The translations under genes were made by a program, and so were the position numbers. A stretch of 64,000 nt of DNA, from the NCBI RefSeq assembly GCF_030378205.1, contig NZ_CP127385.1:4504001-4568000 (forward strand), given 5' to 3'. The notes beneath the pieces are model-generated. The model had not been told where the DNA came from. It saw only the letters and a program-made list of their open reading frames with translations, and made no database searches. Of this stretch, positions 45,499-55,452 are shown one piece after another; the first letter of the stretch is position 1, and each line of letters starts with the position of its first letter. This DNA comes from Bradyrhizobium sp. NP1 (GTDB taxonomy: Bacteria > Pseudomonadota > Alphaproteobacteria > Rhizobiales > Xanthobacteraceae).

Positions 45499-45507
45499 GG
45501 CCGGCCT

Positions 45508-47068
45508 TTACCGGTAGCGCTTCAGGCGGTCCCATATCTGCTCCAGCGGCACGCGCAGGCCGCGGCAGATGAAGATCGGCCGGCCGTTCTCGTAAGGCAT
45601 CGCAAAGGGGCTGTCGGTTCGATCGACCACATCGATCGAATTGCAGGCGCGCCGCCAGCGCTCGACATCGCCGCCGACATGGATGACGAGCGGATAGCCG
45701 CTGCCGCGCGGCCCCCACAACCAATACTGGTTATGCCCGCTGAGCGCCGGCGGCAAACCGTCGGCGCGGCCATAGACATCGATCGCCGCGGCCTGCCCGT
45801 AATGCGCGGTCAGGATCGCGGCGTGCTTCTGCTCGTCCGGCGAAAGGCTCCGGAACACCGCCGCAACCTTGCCTTCCAGCTCGCGCCATCCGAACTCGTC
45901 GGACAGGCTTTGCGTCAGTGGCGCACCGACGCCGGCCGCCTCGATCGGCGCGGGCCGCAGGCGCGTCACCTCCATGTAGCGTTGCAGCACGGAGGGTTCG
46001 AGAATCGGCAGCACGACCGGCGCCATCAGCACGCCGAGGGCAAGCGCGGCAACCATCCAGCCGCGTGTGATCCACACGCCGAGCCGCTCGCTCCAGACCG
46101 CGCCGGCCGCGAACATCGCCGGATAGGCCGGAAACAGATAATAGTTCGTGCCACGCTCCAGGAAATAGAAGGCGGTGGCGAGCACGAAGCCCAGCGACAG
46201 CCAACGCACATCCGCAAGCCTGCGGTCGACGAAGGGAGCGACGACGCCGGCCAGCCACAGCGGCGCCAGCGCCAGGTTCATCGCGGCCGCCTGGCGCAAT
46301 TCGAATTGCCAGAACGGTCCGGTAAAATCCTTCTGGCGGTCGAGATGCGGCAGGATCACCTCGAAGAACGGCCAGCCGTGCCACCATTGCCAGATCAGGT
46401 TCGGCGCGAACAACGCGGCCGAGATCGCAACCCCGACCCATAGCTGCCACCACAGCAGGATGCGCCGCGCGGGCGTTGCGGCAACGCCGAGGCCGAGCGC
46501 GACCAGCCAGACGGCGATCCCCCATTTGGCCTCCATGGCTAGCCCGGCCAGCACCCCGATCCAGATCAGATCGCGGCGCCGATCCTCGATGATGGCGCGC
46601 GCCAGCAGAAAGGCAGCGCCGGTCCAGGCGATCGGCTCGAAGGTCGAGGTTGTCAGGTGAGATGCGAGCCCGGCGAGCCCCGGCGCGATCGCGGCGGCGA
46701 CGCTTGCGAACACCGCGGCCCTCCCGCCGCCGCCGAGCAGCCGCGCGAAGCAGCACCAGTCCGACCGCCGCAAGGGTCGCCGGCAGGCGCAGCAGCCAGA
46801 TATTGATGCCGAAGACTTGCGTGGCCGCGGCGATCAGCGGCACCAGCGGCGGCTGGTCGACATAGCCGAAGTCCGGATGCCAGCCGCAAGCCAGGAAATA
46901 GAGTTCGTTGCGCTGGGCATCGTAGCGGTGCGCCGTCGCGGCGTGCACGATGGCAACCAGAAGCGCCACCAGCCAGACCGCCGGCTGGCGCGCGATCGCG
47001 GCCCTGATGGACGCCAGTCCGGTCGGCCCCGCAGGCGCGGTGACCGTGGATAGACCCGTCTGACTCAT
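45508..47068 (-). pseudogene. GT39/PMT-type glycosyltransferase, frameshifted
   Basis: This is an integral-membrane glycosyltransferase of the ArnT/PMT type. The first part (47068 to about 46750) has the catalytic-loop pattern AQRNELYFLACGWHPDFGYVDQPPLVPL. It then continues only in a different frame with ARLLGGGGRAAVFASVAAA and STFEPIAWTGAAFLLARAI to the stop at 45508. The break is near 46744-46753, with about one extra base in a GC run. Each half alone lacks part of the enzyme. The disruption may be real or a sequencing error. Confidence 0.72.
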
Positions 47069-47276
47069 GGGAGAGGATGCCCCTTGCAACGGGTCGAACT
47101 CTACCAAGTCGCAGGATCGGGCCTAATGAATTTGTCGCAACGTGGAATTTGCCGCGAACCGCGGGCGACCGATCGCAAAACGGAGAAGAACCCCACACTA
47201 GGCGACGCCGTCAAGGCCGGGCATAGTGGCGCGATAGACCGGGCCGAGACCCGGAAAAAAGCACATGGGAGGGGAA

Positions 47277-48497
47277 ATGAAGCGGGCGATTGCGGCCGTG
47301 GTCATGTCCACGGGATTGTTCTTGGCCGGCAGCGCGTTGGCGCAGACCATGGACAAGGTGGTGAAGGTCGGCAGCCTCGGCGACCAGTCCGGCCTCTATG
47401 CCGACATCGGCGGCGCCGGTTCCACGGTCGCCGCCCAGCTTGCGATCGAGGATTCAGGCCTGCTGGCAAAGGGCTGGAAGATCGAGGTGATCTCGGCCGA
47501 CCACCAGAACAAGCCGGACGTCGGCGTCGCCATCGGCAAGCAATGGATCGACGTCGAGAAGGTCGACGTGTTCGTCGACCTCGCAAGCTCCGGCGTCGGG
47601 CTCGCGATCGCCAACCTCGCCAAGGAGAAGAACGTCGTCAATTTGAACTCGGGCTCGGCGTCATCGGACCTCACGGGTTCGCAATGCTCGCCGAACACCG
47701 TGCACTGGGTCTACGACACCTACATGCTCGCCAACGGCACCGGCAAGGCGCTGGTGAAATCCGGCGGCGACACCTGGTTCTTCCTGACCGCCGATTACGC
47801 GTTCGGCCAGGCGCTGGAGCGCGACACGTCAGCCGTCGTCACCGCCAATGGCGGCAAGGTGCTGGGCTCGGTCAAGCACCCGCTCAACAATGCCGACTTC
47901 TCCTCGTTCCTGCTGCAGGCGCAGAATTCCAAGGCGAAGATCGTCGGCCTCGCCAACGCCGGTGGCGACACCACCAACGCGATCAAGCAGGCGGCGGAGT
48001 TCGGCATCGTCTCGGGCGGACAGAAGCTCGCGGGCCTGCTGATGTTCCTGTCCGACGTCAACTCGCTCGGACTCAACGTGGCACAGGGGCTCAACTTCAC
48101 CGAGACGTTCTACTGGGACATGAACGACCAGACCCGCGCCTTCAGCAAGCGCTTCATGGAGCGCACCAAGAAAATGCCGCCGACCATGGTGCAGGCCGGC
48201 GTCTATTCCTCGCTGATCCATTACTTCAAGGCGCTCGAGGCGCTCGGCGGCAATCCGCATGACGGCCGCGCTGTCGTGGCCAAGATGAAGGAGATGCCGA
48301 CCGACGATCCGCTGTTCGGCAAGGGCTCGATCCGCGCCGACGGCCGCAAGATCCACCCCGCCTATCTGTTCGAGGTGAAGAAGCCGACCGAACAGAGATA
48401 TCCGTTCGACTATTACAAGCTGATTGCCACCATCCCTGCGGAAGAAGCCTGGCTGCCGCTGGAAAAGAGCGTCTGCCCGATGGTGAAGAAGAGCTGA
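47277..48497 (+). CDS. ABC transporter substrate-binding protein (LivK-like, branched-chain amino-acid family)
   Basis: This 406-residue protein has a Sec signal (MKRAIAAVVMSTGLFLAG, cleavage after ALAQ) and a type-I periplasmic-binding fold (KVGSLGDQSGLYADIGGAG, FFLTADYAFGQALERD). The start at 47277 has GGGAGGGGAA directly upstream. No permease or ATPase gene adjoins it; the LivFGM genes near the window end are 13 kb away. Substrate may be an amino acid, urea or an aromatic acid. Confidence 0.88.
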   Translation: MKRAIAAVVMSTGLFLAGSALAQTMDKVVKVGSLGDQSGLYADIGGAGSTVAAQLAIEDSGLLAKGWKIEVISADHQNKPDVGVAIGKQWIDVEKVDVFVDLASSGVGLAIANLAKEKNVVNLNSGSASSDLTGSQCSPNTVHWVYDTYMLANGTGKALVKSGGDTWFFLTADYAFGQALERDTSAVVTANGGKVLGSVKHPLNNADFSSFLLQAQNSKAKIVGLANAGGDTTNAIKQAAEFGIVSGGQKLAGLLMFLSDVNSLGLNVAQGLNFTETFYWDMNDQTRAFSKRFMERTKKMPPTMVQAGVYSSLIHYFKALEALGGNPHDGRAVVAKMKEMPTDDPLFGKGSIRADGRKIHPAYLFEVKKPTEQRYPFDYYKLIATIPAEEAWLPLEKSVCPMVKKS

Positions 48498-48518
48498 GCG
48501 GGGCTACGTGCTCTTCCA

Positions 48519-48541
48519 CCCTCTCCCACAAGGGGAGAGGG
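48519..48541. terminator. Strong palindrome after the LivK-like gene
   Basis: CCCTCTCCC-ACAA-GGGGAGAGGG is a perfect 9-bp stem with a short loop, 22 bases after the stop at 48497. It is followed by AAAGAGACC, not a T-run, so it may be a repeat element or intrinsic RNA end. It is related to the GGGGAGGG palindromes at 17293-17436. Confidence 0.5.
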
Positions 48542-48582
48542 AAAGAGACCATCCCGAGCGTGATCCAAGATGACGCCGCGGC

Positions 48583-49377
48583 TCAGCTCTTGCCCTTGAC
48601 GCGGAAGATCACCGGCAGCGTGAAATTCAGGCCCTCGTCGGCCACGAGCGGCGGCGGTTGCGGCACGGGATCGGAACGGCGAATCATCGCCAGCGCCGCC
48701 TCGTCGAAGGCGGCATCGCCCGATCCCTTGACCACGCTGGCCGACAGCACATGGCCGAGGCGATCAAGCGTAAAGCCGACCAAGATCTCGGCACTCTTCT
48801 GGACGCGCTCGGCGGGATAGCGCTTGTGGCGGTCGAGGTGGGCGATCAGCTCCTTCTGCCAGGTGGCGCGGACCCGTCGCGCGGTCTCGCCGGTGCCCTG
48901 CGCGGGCGCCACCGAACGGGTGCCCTGCGGCATGCTCTCCGAGCTCGGGGTGGCGGTCGCTTCCGCGGCAATCGACTCCTGCGAGGCCTGGGTCTGCACC
49001 GCCGCGATCTTGGCTTCGTCCTCGACCGGCTTCTTCACCTCGTTCGGCGTCACCACGCGGTCGGCGTCCTCGGTCTCGGTCGGGGTGTCCTTGGGCAGAT
49101 CGCTTTCCTTCAGCTCCGCCTTCTGCTCGGCGAGCGCTGGCGAGGCGACGGAAGCATCGGAGTCCGGGCCCGGCGGCAGATCGGTCGGCTCGAGCTTCGG
49201 CGAGGAGAACTCCAGCCCGATCTCGATCGCCGGCGCGCCCAACTCGTCATCGACCTCGGCATCCTTCAGATGCGCGACCGCCAGCGCCGCGCCGCCGAAA
49301 TGCAGCGCAAGCGCCGTCAGTCCGGCAAACACCCACAGCCGGCGCGACGCACGGGGCTCGGTGTCGAGAGCGTTCAT
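48583..49377 (-). CDS. tonB: TonB energy transducer
   Basis: This 264-residue protein has one N-terminal membrane helix (about 13-35), a long acidic and Pro/Ser-rich linker (about 60-165), and a C-terminal TonB domain (YPAERVQKSAEILVGFTLDR, about 190-260). It couples the proton gradient to outer-membrane receptors. Its ATG overlaps the ExbD stop. It is co-oriented with exbD, exbB and the siderophore receptor, the natural client. Confidence 0.88.
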   Translation of the reverse strand: MNALDTEPRASRRLWVFAGLTALALHFGGAALAVAHLKDAEVDDELGAPAIEIGLEFSSPKLEPTDLPPGPDSDASVASPALAEQKAELKESDLPKDTPTETEDADRVVTPNEVKKPVEDEAKIAAVQTQASQESIAAEATATPSSESMPQGTRSVAPAQGTGETARRVRATWQKELIAHLDRHKRYPAERVQKSAEILVGFTLDRLGHVLSASVVKGSGDAAFDEAALAMIRRSDPVPQPPPLVADEGLNFTLPVIFRVKGKS

Positions 49378-49817
49378 TTCGGCGTATCCGCCACTCCTTC
49401 CAGCGCGACCAGCTTGATCTTGGCGTAGCCCCCTGCCCTCAGGATCTCCAGCACGTCCATCAATTCGCCGTAAGGCACGGCGCGATCGGCGCGCAGGAAG
49501 ACGAAACGGTCCTTGCTCGCATCGGGCATGGTGTCGAGCGCGTGCACCAGGTCGACGCGCTTGACCAGCGTCTCGCCGATCGCGAGCGCAAGATCCGGCT
49601 TGATGCTGACGTAGGTCGGCTTGTCCGGCTTCTTGGTCGGCGCCGCGGTCGAGGACGGCAGGTCGACCGGCAGATCGACGGTGGCAAGCGGCGCCGCGAC
49701 CATGAAGATGATCAGGAGCACCAGCATGACGTCGATGAAGGGCGTGACGTTGATCTCGTGCGCTTCCGCGAACTCTTCCTCGTCGTCAAAGCCGCCTTCT
49801 ACGATTGAAGCGCCCAT
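49374..49817 (-). CDS. exbD: ExbD/TolR-type biopolymer transporter
   Basis: This 147-residue protein has a short cytoplasmic N-terminus and one helix. The classical [20 protein letters not shown] contains the membrane Asp that carries protons. The periplasmic domain follows. It works with ExbB and TonB. The start lies 3 bases after the ExbB stop, and its end overlaps tonB. Confidence 0.92.
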   Translation of the reverse strand: MGASIVEGGFDDEEEFAEAHEINVTPFIDVMLVLLIIFMVAAPLATVDLPVDLPSSTAAPTKKPDKPTYVSIKPDLALAIGETLVKRVDLVHALDTMPDASKDRFVFLRADRAVPYGELMDVLEILRAGGYAKIKLVALEGVADTPK

Positions 49818-49820
49818 CGG

Positions 49821-50753
<933 letters not shown>

Positions 50754-51000
50754 TACCGTCTCCGGCCCGGATGAGCCTGTCGTTATGCCGGTTAGCTTGG
50801 CCAATTCAAGGTGAATGACCGAGCACGCCAAACAAAACCGCTTGAGAAGCGACCTTTTCGATCGAAAACCCTCAACGGGCGGTCTGATTTCCGATCCCGT
50901 TTCCAGGACCCTTCCGGTCTAGCCGCGAAATGGCTCCGAGTGAACCAGAAGGCCTCCAATCTGGATGGCCTCCTAATCTGGATAGCCTCTTGCCGCCCGG

Positions 51001-53460
51001 TCAGAACCGATAGGTCGCCTTCAGCCTGACGGTGCGCCCCTGCCCCGGCGAGAGGTTGTTGTTGGCGTCGGCTGAAGCCCAATAGCCCTTGTTGAAGATG
51101 TTCTCGACGTTGAGCTGGGCGCGCCAGTTCTGGTCGATCTGCGCGTAGACTGCCGCATCGAAACGGACGAAGCCCGGCAGCCGCACGGTGTCGTCGGAAG
51201 AAGCAAAGGAGTCGCTGAAATAGATCACGCCGAGCGCCGCCGACCAGATCGGCGTGAACTGATACTTGTTCCACCAGGCGAACTGGTTGTAGGGCACGAG
51301 CTGCACCCGGTTGCCGGGGACGACGGTCGCCGACGTCGCGCTGGTGATCCGCGCATCGGTGTAGGCATAGGCGAGCGAGGATTGCCAGGCGGGCGTGATA
51401 TAGCCGACGAGACTTGCCTCGAACCCGCGCGTCACGGTGCGGCCCGAGGCGAAGAAGAAGCCCGGATTGTTGCCGTCGGCAATCGGCTGGTTGCTGCGGT
51501 TCAGGTTGTAGAGCGCCGAGGAGAACAAGAGCTTCGGATTGACGTTCCACTTCACGCCGACTTCGCTGTTCTCGAATTTCTGCGGCTGGAGTATCGCCGT
51601 GCCCGGAGAGAGCGTCGAGAACTGGTCGCCGGAGGCCGGCAGATAGGAGGTGCTGTACATGCTGTACAGCGAGAGCGTGTCCACCGGCTTCACGATGACG
51701 GCAGCCTGCGACGAGATCTTGTCGTCGATCCGGGCCTGGTTGGTGTTGGTGTTCATGTCGAGCGCCGAGTTGTCGAAGCGGTCGAAACGCGCACCGCCAA
51801 TCAGCTGCAACCAGCGCGTGATCTCGACGGTGTCGCGCGCGTAGGCGGAATCGACATAGAGGCGATACTTGCTGTTGGTATCCGGGCTGGTCACTCCGTC
51901 GGTGTTGGTCCCGGTGAAATGGTGGATGAAGCTGACCGGGCCGAAATAGGTCGGCGCGAACGGATTGGCGACGATGGTGCTGGTGCCGTTCGGGAAGATG
52001 CCGGTATTGCGGATACTGACGCCGGACTGCTGGCCGAACTCGGTGCCGAAGGCCACCGTGTGCAGCGCCGGACCCGTATTGGTCTTGTAGACGAAGTCGG
52101 TCTGGTTGAAGACGTTGTCGCGGTTCGTCGTGTTGTTATAGGCGGCGCGATTGAAGGCTGTGTCCGTCGGGTTCACCGCGCCCGACAGCGGCCCGTTGCC
52201 CGGATAGATGTTCTGGTAGAATTTCTTGTAGTCGGCGACGATGGTGCCGTTGCGTACCGTCAGCCCGTTCTCGAAATCATGGTCGATGATCATCATGCCG
52301 GTCTGCACGTCGGCGCGCGCAAAGTTCAGGTTCGGACTGCCGAAGAAGGTGGAGTAGTCGCCGGCCGGCACAAAGGGCGCGGCCGGATTGAAGCGCGTCG
52401 ACGACGGCGCAGTCGCGCTGAGGCCCTGCGAGGGGTTGCCGCGATCGGCCGTGCGACCATCGTGGAAATACTCGTAGGAGAGCTTGATCTTGGTGGTGTC
52501 GCTCGGCGCCAGCGTCACCGTCGGATTGATGCCGTAGCGCTCCAGATGGGTGAAGTCACGGAAGCCGTCAGCGCCTTCATAGAACACGTTGAGCCGCGCG
52601 GCGACGTTCTCGTTGATCAGCTGTCCGGCATCGAGGGTGAACCGGCGGTCGCCCCAGGATCCGGTCTGGGCCGAGGCCTCATAGATGCGCGTGCCGTCAG
52701 CCTCTTTCAGCGTGCGGTTGACGAGGCCGCCGCCGGCGCCGCGGCCGAAAGTCAGCGCGCTCGGCCCCTTCAGCACCTCGACGCTCTGGGCGTTATAGAA
52801 GTCGCGGAAATACTGGACGTCGTCGCGAAAGCCGTTGACGAAGAAATTGGCGCTGGAATCGACACCGCGGATCACCAGCTCGTCGCGGTTGCCCTCGCCC
52901 TGATGCACGGCAACGCCCGGCACGTAGCGCGTCACGTCGGCGAGGTTTTGCGGGCTCTGGTCGGCGATGAAATCCTTGGTGATGACGGACAGCGACTGCG
53001 GGATGTTGACGAGTGCGGTGTTGGACTTGGTCGCAACCGAGGTGGAGTTGGCGTAGACGCCGACCTGGCCGGTGCGGGCGTCCTGCGAGACCGCGAAGGC
53101 CTTCGGCACTGCGGGTTGTGCCGGCTGGCTGGCGACTTGCGGACGCGGCTTGCGCGTGCCGCTGCCCGCGCGGCGCGACGGCGCATTGGCCGCGGTGCGC
53201 TTGGCTTCGGGCGCGGTGACCTGGATCGGCGGCAGCTGCGCCCCCGACTGCCCTTGCTGCGGTTCGCCTGCATTCTGCGCGCGCGCCGTGGCAGCGAGCG
53301 CGCCGAACGCGACCGCCATTATCGCAAACCTGCTTGTCGCAAGAAGGAATTTCGTCGAGCAGTTTGCAGCGCGGCTTGGTGCGCCGGTCGCCACGATCGC
53401 ACGCGGCGACATTGTTTGTTGTCTTGCCATTTTCTTGCGCCCCACAAGCCCGCCCAACAT
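51001..53460 (-). CDS. TonB-dependent siderophore receptor (FhuA/FpvA-like)
   Basis: This outer-membrane receptor has up to 819 residues. Its signal peptide runs to about 60 (FAIMAVAFGALAATARA), followed by a TonB-box-like IQVTAPEA, the plug domain (about 140-255, NIPQSLSVITKDFI) and a 22-strand barrel ending in YRF. Met11 at 53430 is an alternative start; neither has a strong ribosome site. It imports a ferric siderophore, powered by the TonB-ExbBD genes on the same strand, 250 bases downstream. Confidence 0.9.
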   Translation of the reverse strand: MLGGLVGRKKMARQQTMSPRAIVATGAPSRAANCSTKFLLATSRFAIMAVAFGALAATARAQNAGEPQQGQSGAQLPPIQVTAPEAKRTAANAPSRRAGSGTRKPRPQVASQPAQPAVPKAFAVSQDARTGQVGVYANSTSVATKSNTALVNIPQSLSVITKDFIADQSPQNLADVTRYVPGVAVHQGEGNRDELVIRGVDSSANFFVNGFRDDVQYFRDFYNAQSVEVLKGPSALTFGRGAGGGLVNRTLKEADGTRIYEASAQTGSWGDRRFTLDAGQLINENVAARLNVFYEGADGFRDFTHLERYGINPTVTLAPSDTTKIKLSYEYFHDGRTADRGNPSQGLSATAPSSTRFNPAAPFVPAGDYSTFFGSPNLNFARADVQTGMMIIDHDFENGLTVRNGTIVADYKKFYQNIYPGNGPLSGAVNPTDTAFNRAAYNNTTNRDNVFNQTDFVYKTNTGPALHTVAFGTEFGQQSGVSIRNTGIFPNGTSTIVANPFAPTYFGPVSFIHHFTGTNTDGVTSPDTNSKYRLYVDSAYARDTVEITRWLQLIGGARFDRFDNSALDMNTNTNQARIDDKISSQAAVIVKPVDTLSLYSMYSTSYLPASGDQFSTLSPGTAILQPQKFENSEVGVKWNVNPKLLFSSALYNLNRSNQPIADGNNPGFFFASGRTVTRGFEASLVGYITPAWQSSLAYAYTDARITSATSATVVPGNRVQLVPYNQFAWWNKYQFTPIWSAALGVIYFSDSFASSDDTVRLPGFVRFDAAVYAQIDQNWRAQLNVENIFNKGYWASADANNNLSPGQGRTVRLKATYRF

Positions 53461-53565
53461 CGATAGTGCAAATCGCAGCGAGCGATGCGCGGTGGTATCG
53501 AGCGCAAAAATTCAGGTCAACGCGAATGGGCGTTTTGCAATCTTGAATCCATCCAGATCAAAACC

Positions 53566-53586
53566 ATTCTAAAAACGATTCTAAAA
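53566..53586. promoter_or_regulatory. Tandem ATTCTAAAA repeats upstream of the receptor gene
   Basis: ATTCTAAAAA (53566-53575) and ATTCTAAAA (53578-53586) are direct repeats at a 12-base period about 105 bases upstream of the receptor start. Each contains the TTCTAAA half-site of iron-control-type motifs. They may be binding sites for an iron regulator. Confidence 0.4.
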
Positions 53587-53671
53587 GCGTGATGCGCAAA
53601 ACAGGGAAGATTACCCGATCGGTATCATGTGACGGCGGCGTCAGGCCAGCTCGCGGTGAATCGGCCAGACG

Positions 53672-54133
53672 TTACTTTGCCGCGATATGGCCGGACGGAT
53701 CGGAGATCAGCTTGATGCGATCCTTGATGTCCTGCAGCGCCTTGAGGCTTGTCTCGATCGCGTCGTCGGACATGCCGTCCAGCACGTCGGAGGCAATCGC
53801 GTCGCGCAGGCTGTCGAGGTCGTCGACGAGCTGGCGGCCGGCGGCGGTCAGGAACAGGCGGTTGGCGCGGCGGTCCTTCGGATCGTGGCGGCGCTCGAGC
53901 AGGCCATGCTCCACCAGCCGGTCAAGCAGCCGCACCAGCGAGATCGGCTGCAGCTCGAGCACGTCGGCGAGATCGACCTGGGACAGGCCCTCCTGCTGGC
54001 GCAGGCGAAACAGCACGATCCATTGCGCGCGCGTGGTGCCGCGACCCTTGGCGCGGTGGTCGATGTAGTTGCGCAACAGCCGCGAACTCTCGACCAGTTG
54101 TGCAACGAGCTGGCGTTTGAGATCGAACGACAT
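53672..54133 (-). CDS. MarR family transcriptional regulator
   Basis: This 153-residue winged-helix regulator has a helix-turn-helix (SQVDLADVLELQPISLVRLLD, about 51-71, wing DPKDRRANRLFLTAAG). The chosen start is the ATG at 54133 (MSFDLKRQL). It is divergent from an RND efflux operon across 161 bases that contain two palindromes, so it very likely represses the pump genes and itself, relieved by a phenolic or drug ligand. Confidence 0.9.
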   Translation of the reverse strand: MSFDLKRQLVAQLVESSRLLRNYIDHRAKGRGTTRAQWIVLFRLRQQEGLSQVDLADVLELQPISLVRLLDRLVEHGLLERRHDPKDRRANRLFLTAAGRQLVDDLDSLRDAIASDVLDGMSDDAIETSLKALQDIKDRIKLISDPSGHIAAK

Positions 54134-54177
54134 CAACGCCGTGCAAACCTTTCCAATAGTTTATGATTCTCAAGTTG

Positions 54178-54229
54178 TAGTGTGTTTACACATTAAATGC
54201 ATGCGTATTATACCCGATTATCTGGTATA
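54178..54229. promoter_or_regulatory. Two candidate MarR operators
   Basis: The first is TAGTGTGTTTACACATTA (54178-54195), an imperfect palindrome around TGTGT-TT-ACACA. The second has arms TATACC (54209-54214) and GGTATA (54224-54229), 9 bases apart. Both lie between the marR-like gene and the efflux operon. Confidence 0.55.
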
Positions 54230-54294
54230 CCTAGGAACGCTTTGAAAGACCCTTTATTCTTATTTTTTGACGTCCCGCACGGAACAACACGAAA

Positions 54295-55452
54295 ATGACA
54301 CGAACGGTTTGGTGGGTTTTGCTGGGGTTGGCCGTGGCCGTTGGGGGCTACTACGGCTGGTCCCGCTATCAGGCGGCCGACCTGGCCAGCGCCCAGAAAT
54401 CCGCCGCGCGGCCGCAGCCGATCCGGGTTTCGGTCGCCCCGGTCGAAAAGGCTGATTTTCCGATCTATTTGACCGGGCTTGGCACGGTGCAGGCCTTCAA
54501 CATGGTGGTCGTGCGCACCCGGGTCGACGGCCAGATCGACAAGATCGCTTTCCAGGAAGGCCAGATGGTCAACCAGGGCGACCTGCTCGCCGAAATCGAC
54601 CCGCGGCCGTTCCAGGCGGCGCTTGACCAGGCCAAGGCCAAAAAAGTGCAGGACGAGGCCGACCTCGCCAACGCCAATCTCGACCTGCAGCGCTACACCA
54701 AGCTCGGCGAGTTCGCGACACGGCAGCAGACCGACACCCAACGCGCAATGGTTGCGCGAATGACCGCACTGATCGCAGCCGACGACGCGGCCATCACCAA
54801 CGCCCAGACCCAGCTCGATTATACCCAGGTGAAAGCTCCGATTACCGGCATCGTCGGGCTGCGCCAGGTCGATGTCGGCAATATCGTCAATGCCGTTACC
54901 CAAACCGGCATCGTTTCGATCACCCAAATCGAGCCGATTTCTGTTATCTTCACCGCGCCAGAAGATCAGCTGCCTTACATCAATGAAGGCCAAGCGGCAG
55001 GCGCACTCAAGGTGATCGCGATCACCACCGATGGCAAGAAGCCCTTGGCCGAAGGCAAGCTGGCGGTCATCAACAACCAGGTCGACACCACCAGCGGGAC
55101 TATTCGGCTGAAGGCGGTGTTCGACAACAAGAACCATGCGCTCTGGCCCGGACAGTCGGTCTTGACCCGCCTTCTGATCAAGACCCTGAAGGACGTCACC
55201 GTGGTCCCGGACGACGCGATCCAGCATTCGACCGACGGCCTCTATGCCTACGCGGTCAGCCAGGACAACAAGGCGGAGCTGCGCAAGGTCAAGGTCAGCC
55301 AGTCGATCGACGGCCGCTCGGTGGTCGACGAGGGGTTGAAGCCCGGTGAACAGGTCATCACCGGCGGGCAATTCAAGGTTCAGCCGGGCTCGCTCGTCAC
55401 CACGGCGGTGGCGAGCTCGGATCCGGCGCAAGGCAAGGTCAAGCAGGAATGA
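54295..55452 (+). CDS. RND efflux periplasmic adaptor (MdtA-like)
   Basis: This 385-residue membrane-fusion protein has an N-terminal anchor (about 5-22), a lipoyl/barrel-sandwich region (VVVRTRVDGQIDKIAFQEGQ), an alpha-helical hairpin (about 105-170) and beta-barrel domains with VKAPITGIVGLRQVDVGN. It links an RND pump to an outer-membrane channel, for which no gene is seen nearby. Its stop overlaps the pump start (ATGA). Probably controlled by the adjacent MarR regulator. Confidence 0.9.
   Translation: MTRTVWWVLLGLAVAVGGYYGWSRYQAADLASAQKSAARPQPIRVSVAPVEKADFPIYLTGLGTVQAFNMVVVRTRVDGQIDKIAFQEGQMVNQGDLLAEIDPRPFQAALDQAKAKKVQDEADLANANLDLQRYTKLGEFATRQQTDTQRAMVARMTALIAADDAAITNAQTQLDYTQVKAPITGIVGLRQVDVGNIVNAVTQTGIVSITQIEPISVIFTAPEDQLPYINEGQAAGALKVIAITTDGKKPLAEGKLAVINNQVDTTSGTIRLKAVFDNKNHALWPGQSVLTRLLIKTLKDVTVVPDDAIQHSTDGLYAYAVSQDNKAELRKVKVSQSIDGRSVVDEGLKPGEQVITGGQFKVQPGSLVTTAVASSDPAQGKVKQE

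Noticed and set aside
51382..53466. Plus-strand open frame of 694 codons opposite the siderophore receptor
   Set aside because: No recognisable domain; the minus strand has the plug and barrel of a TonB receptor.
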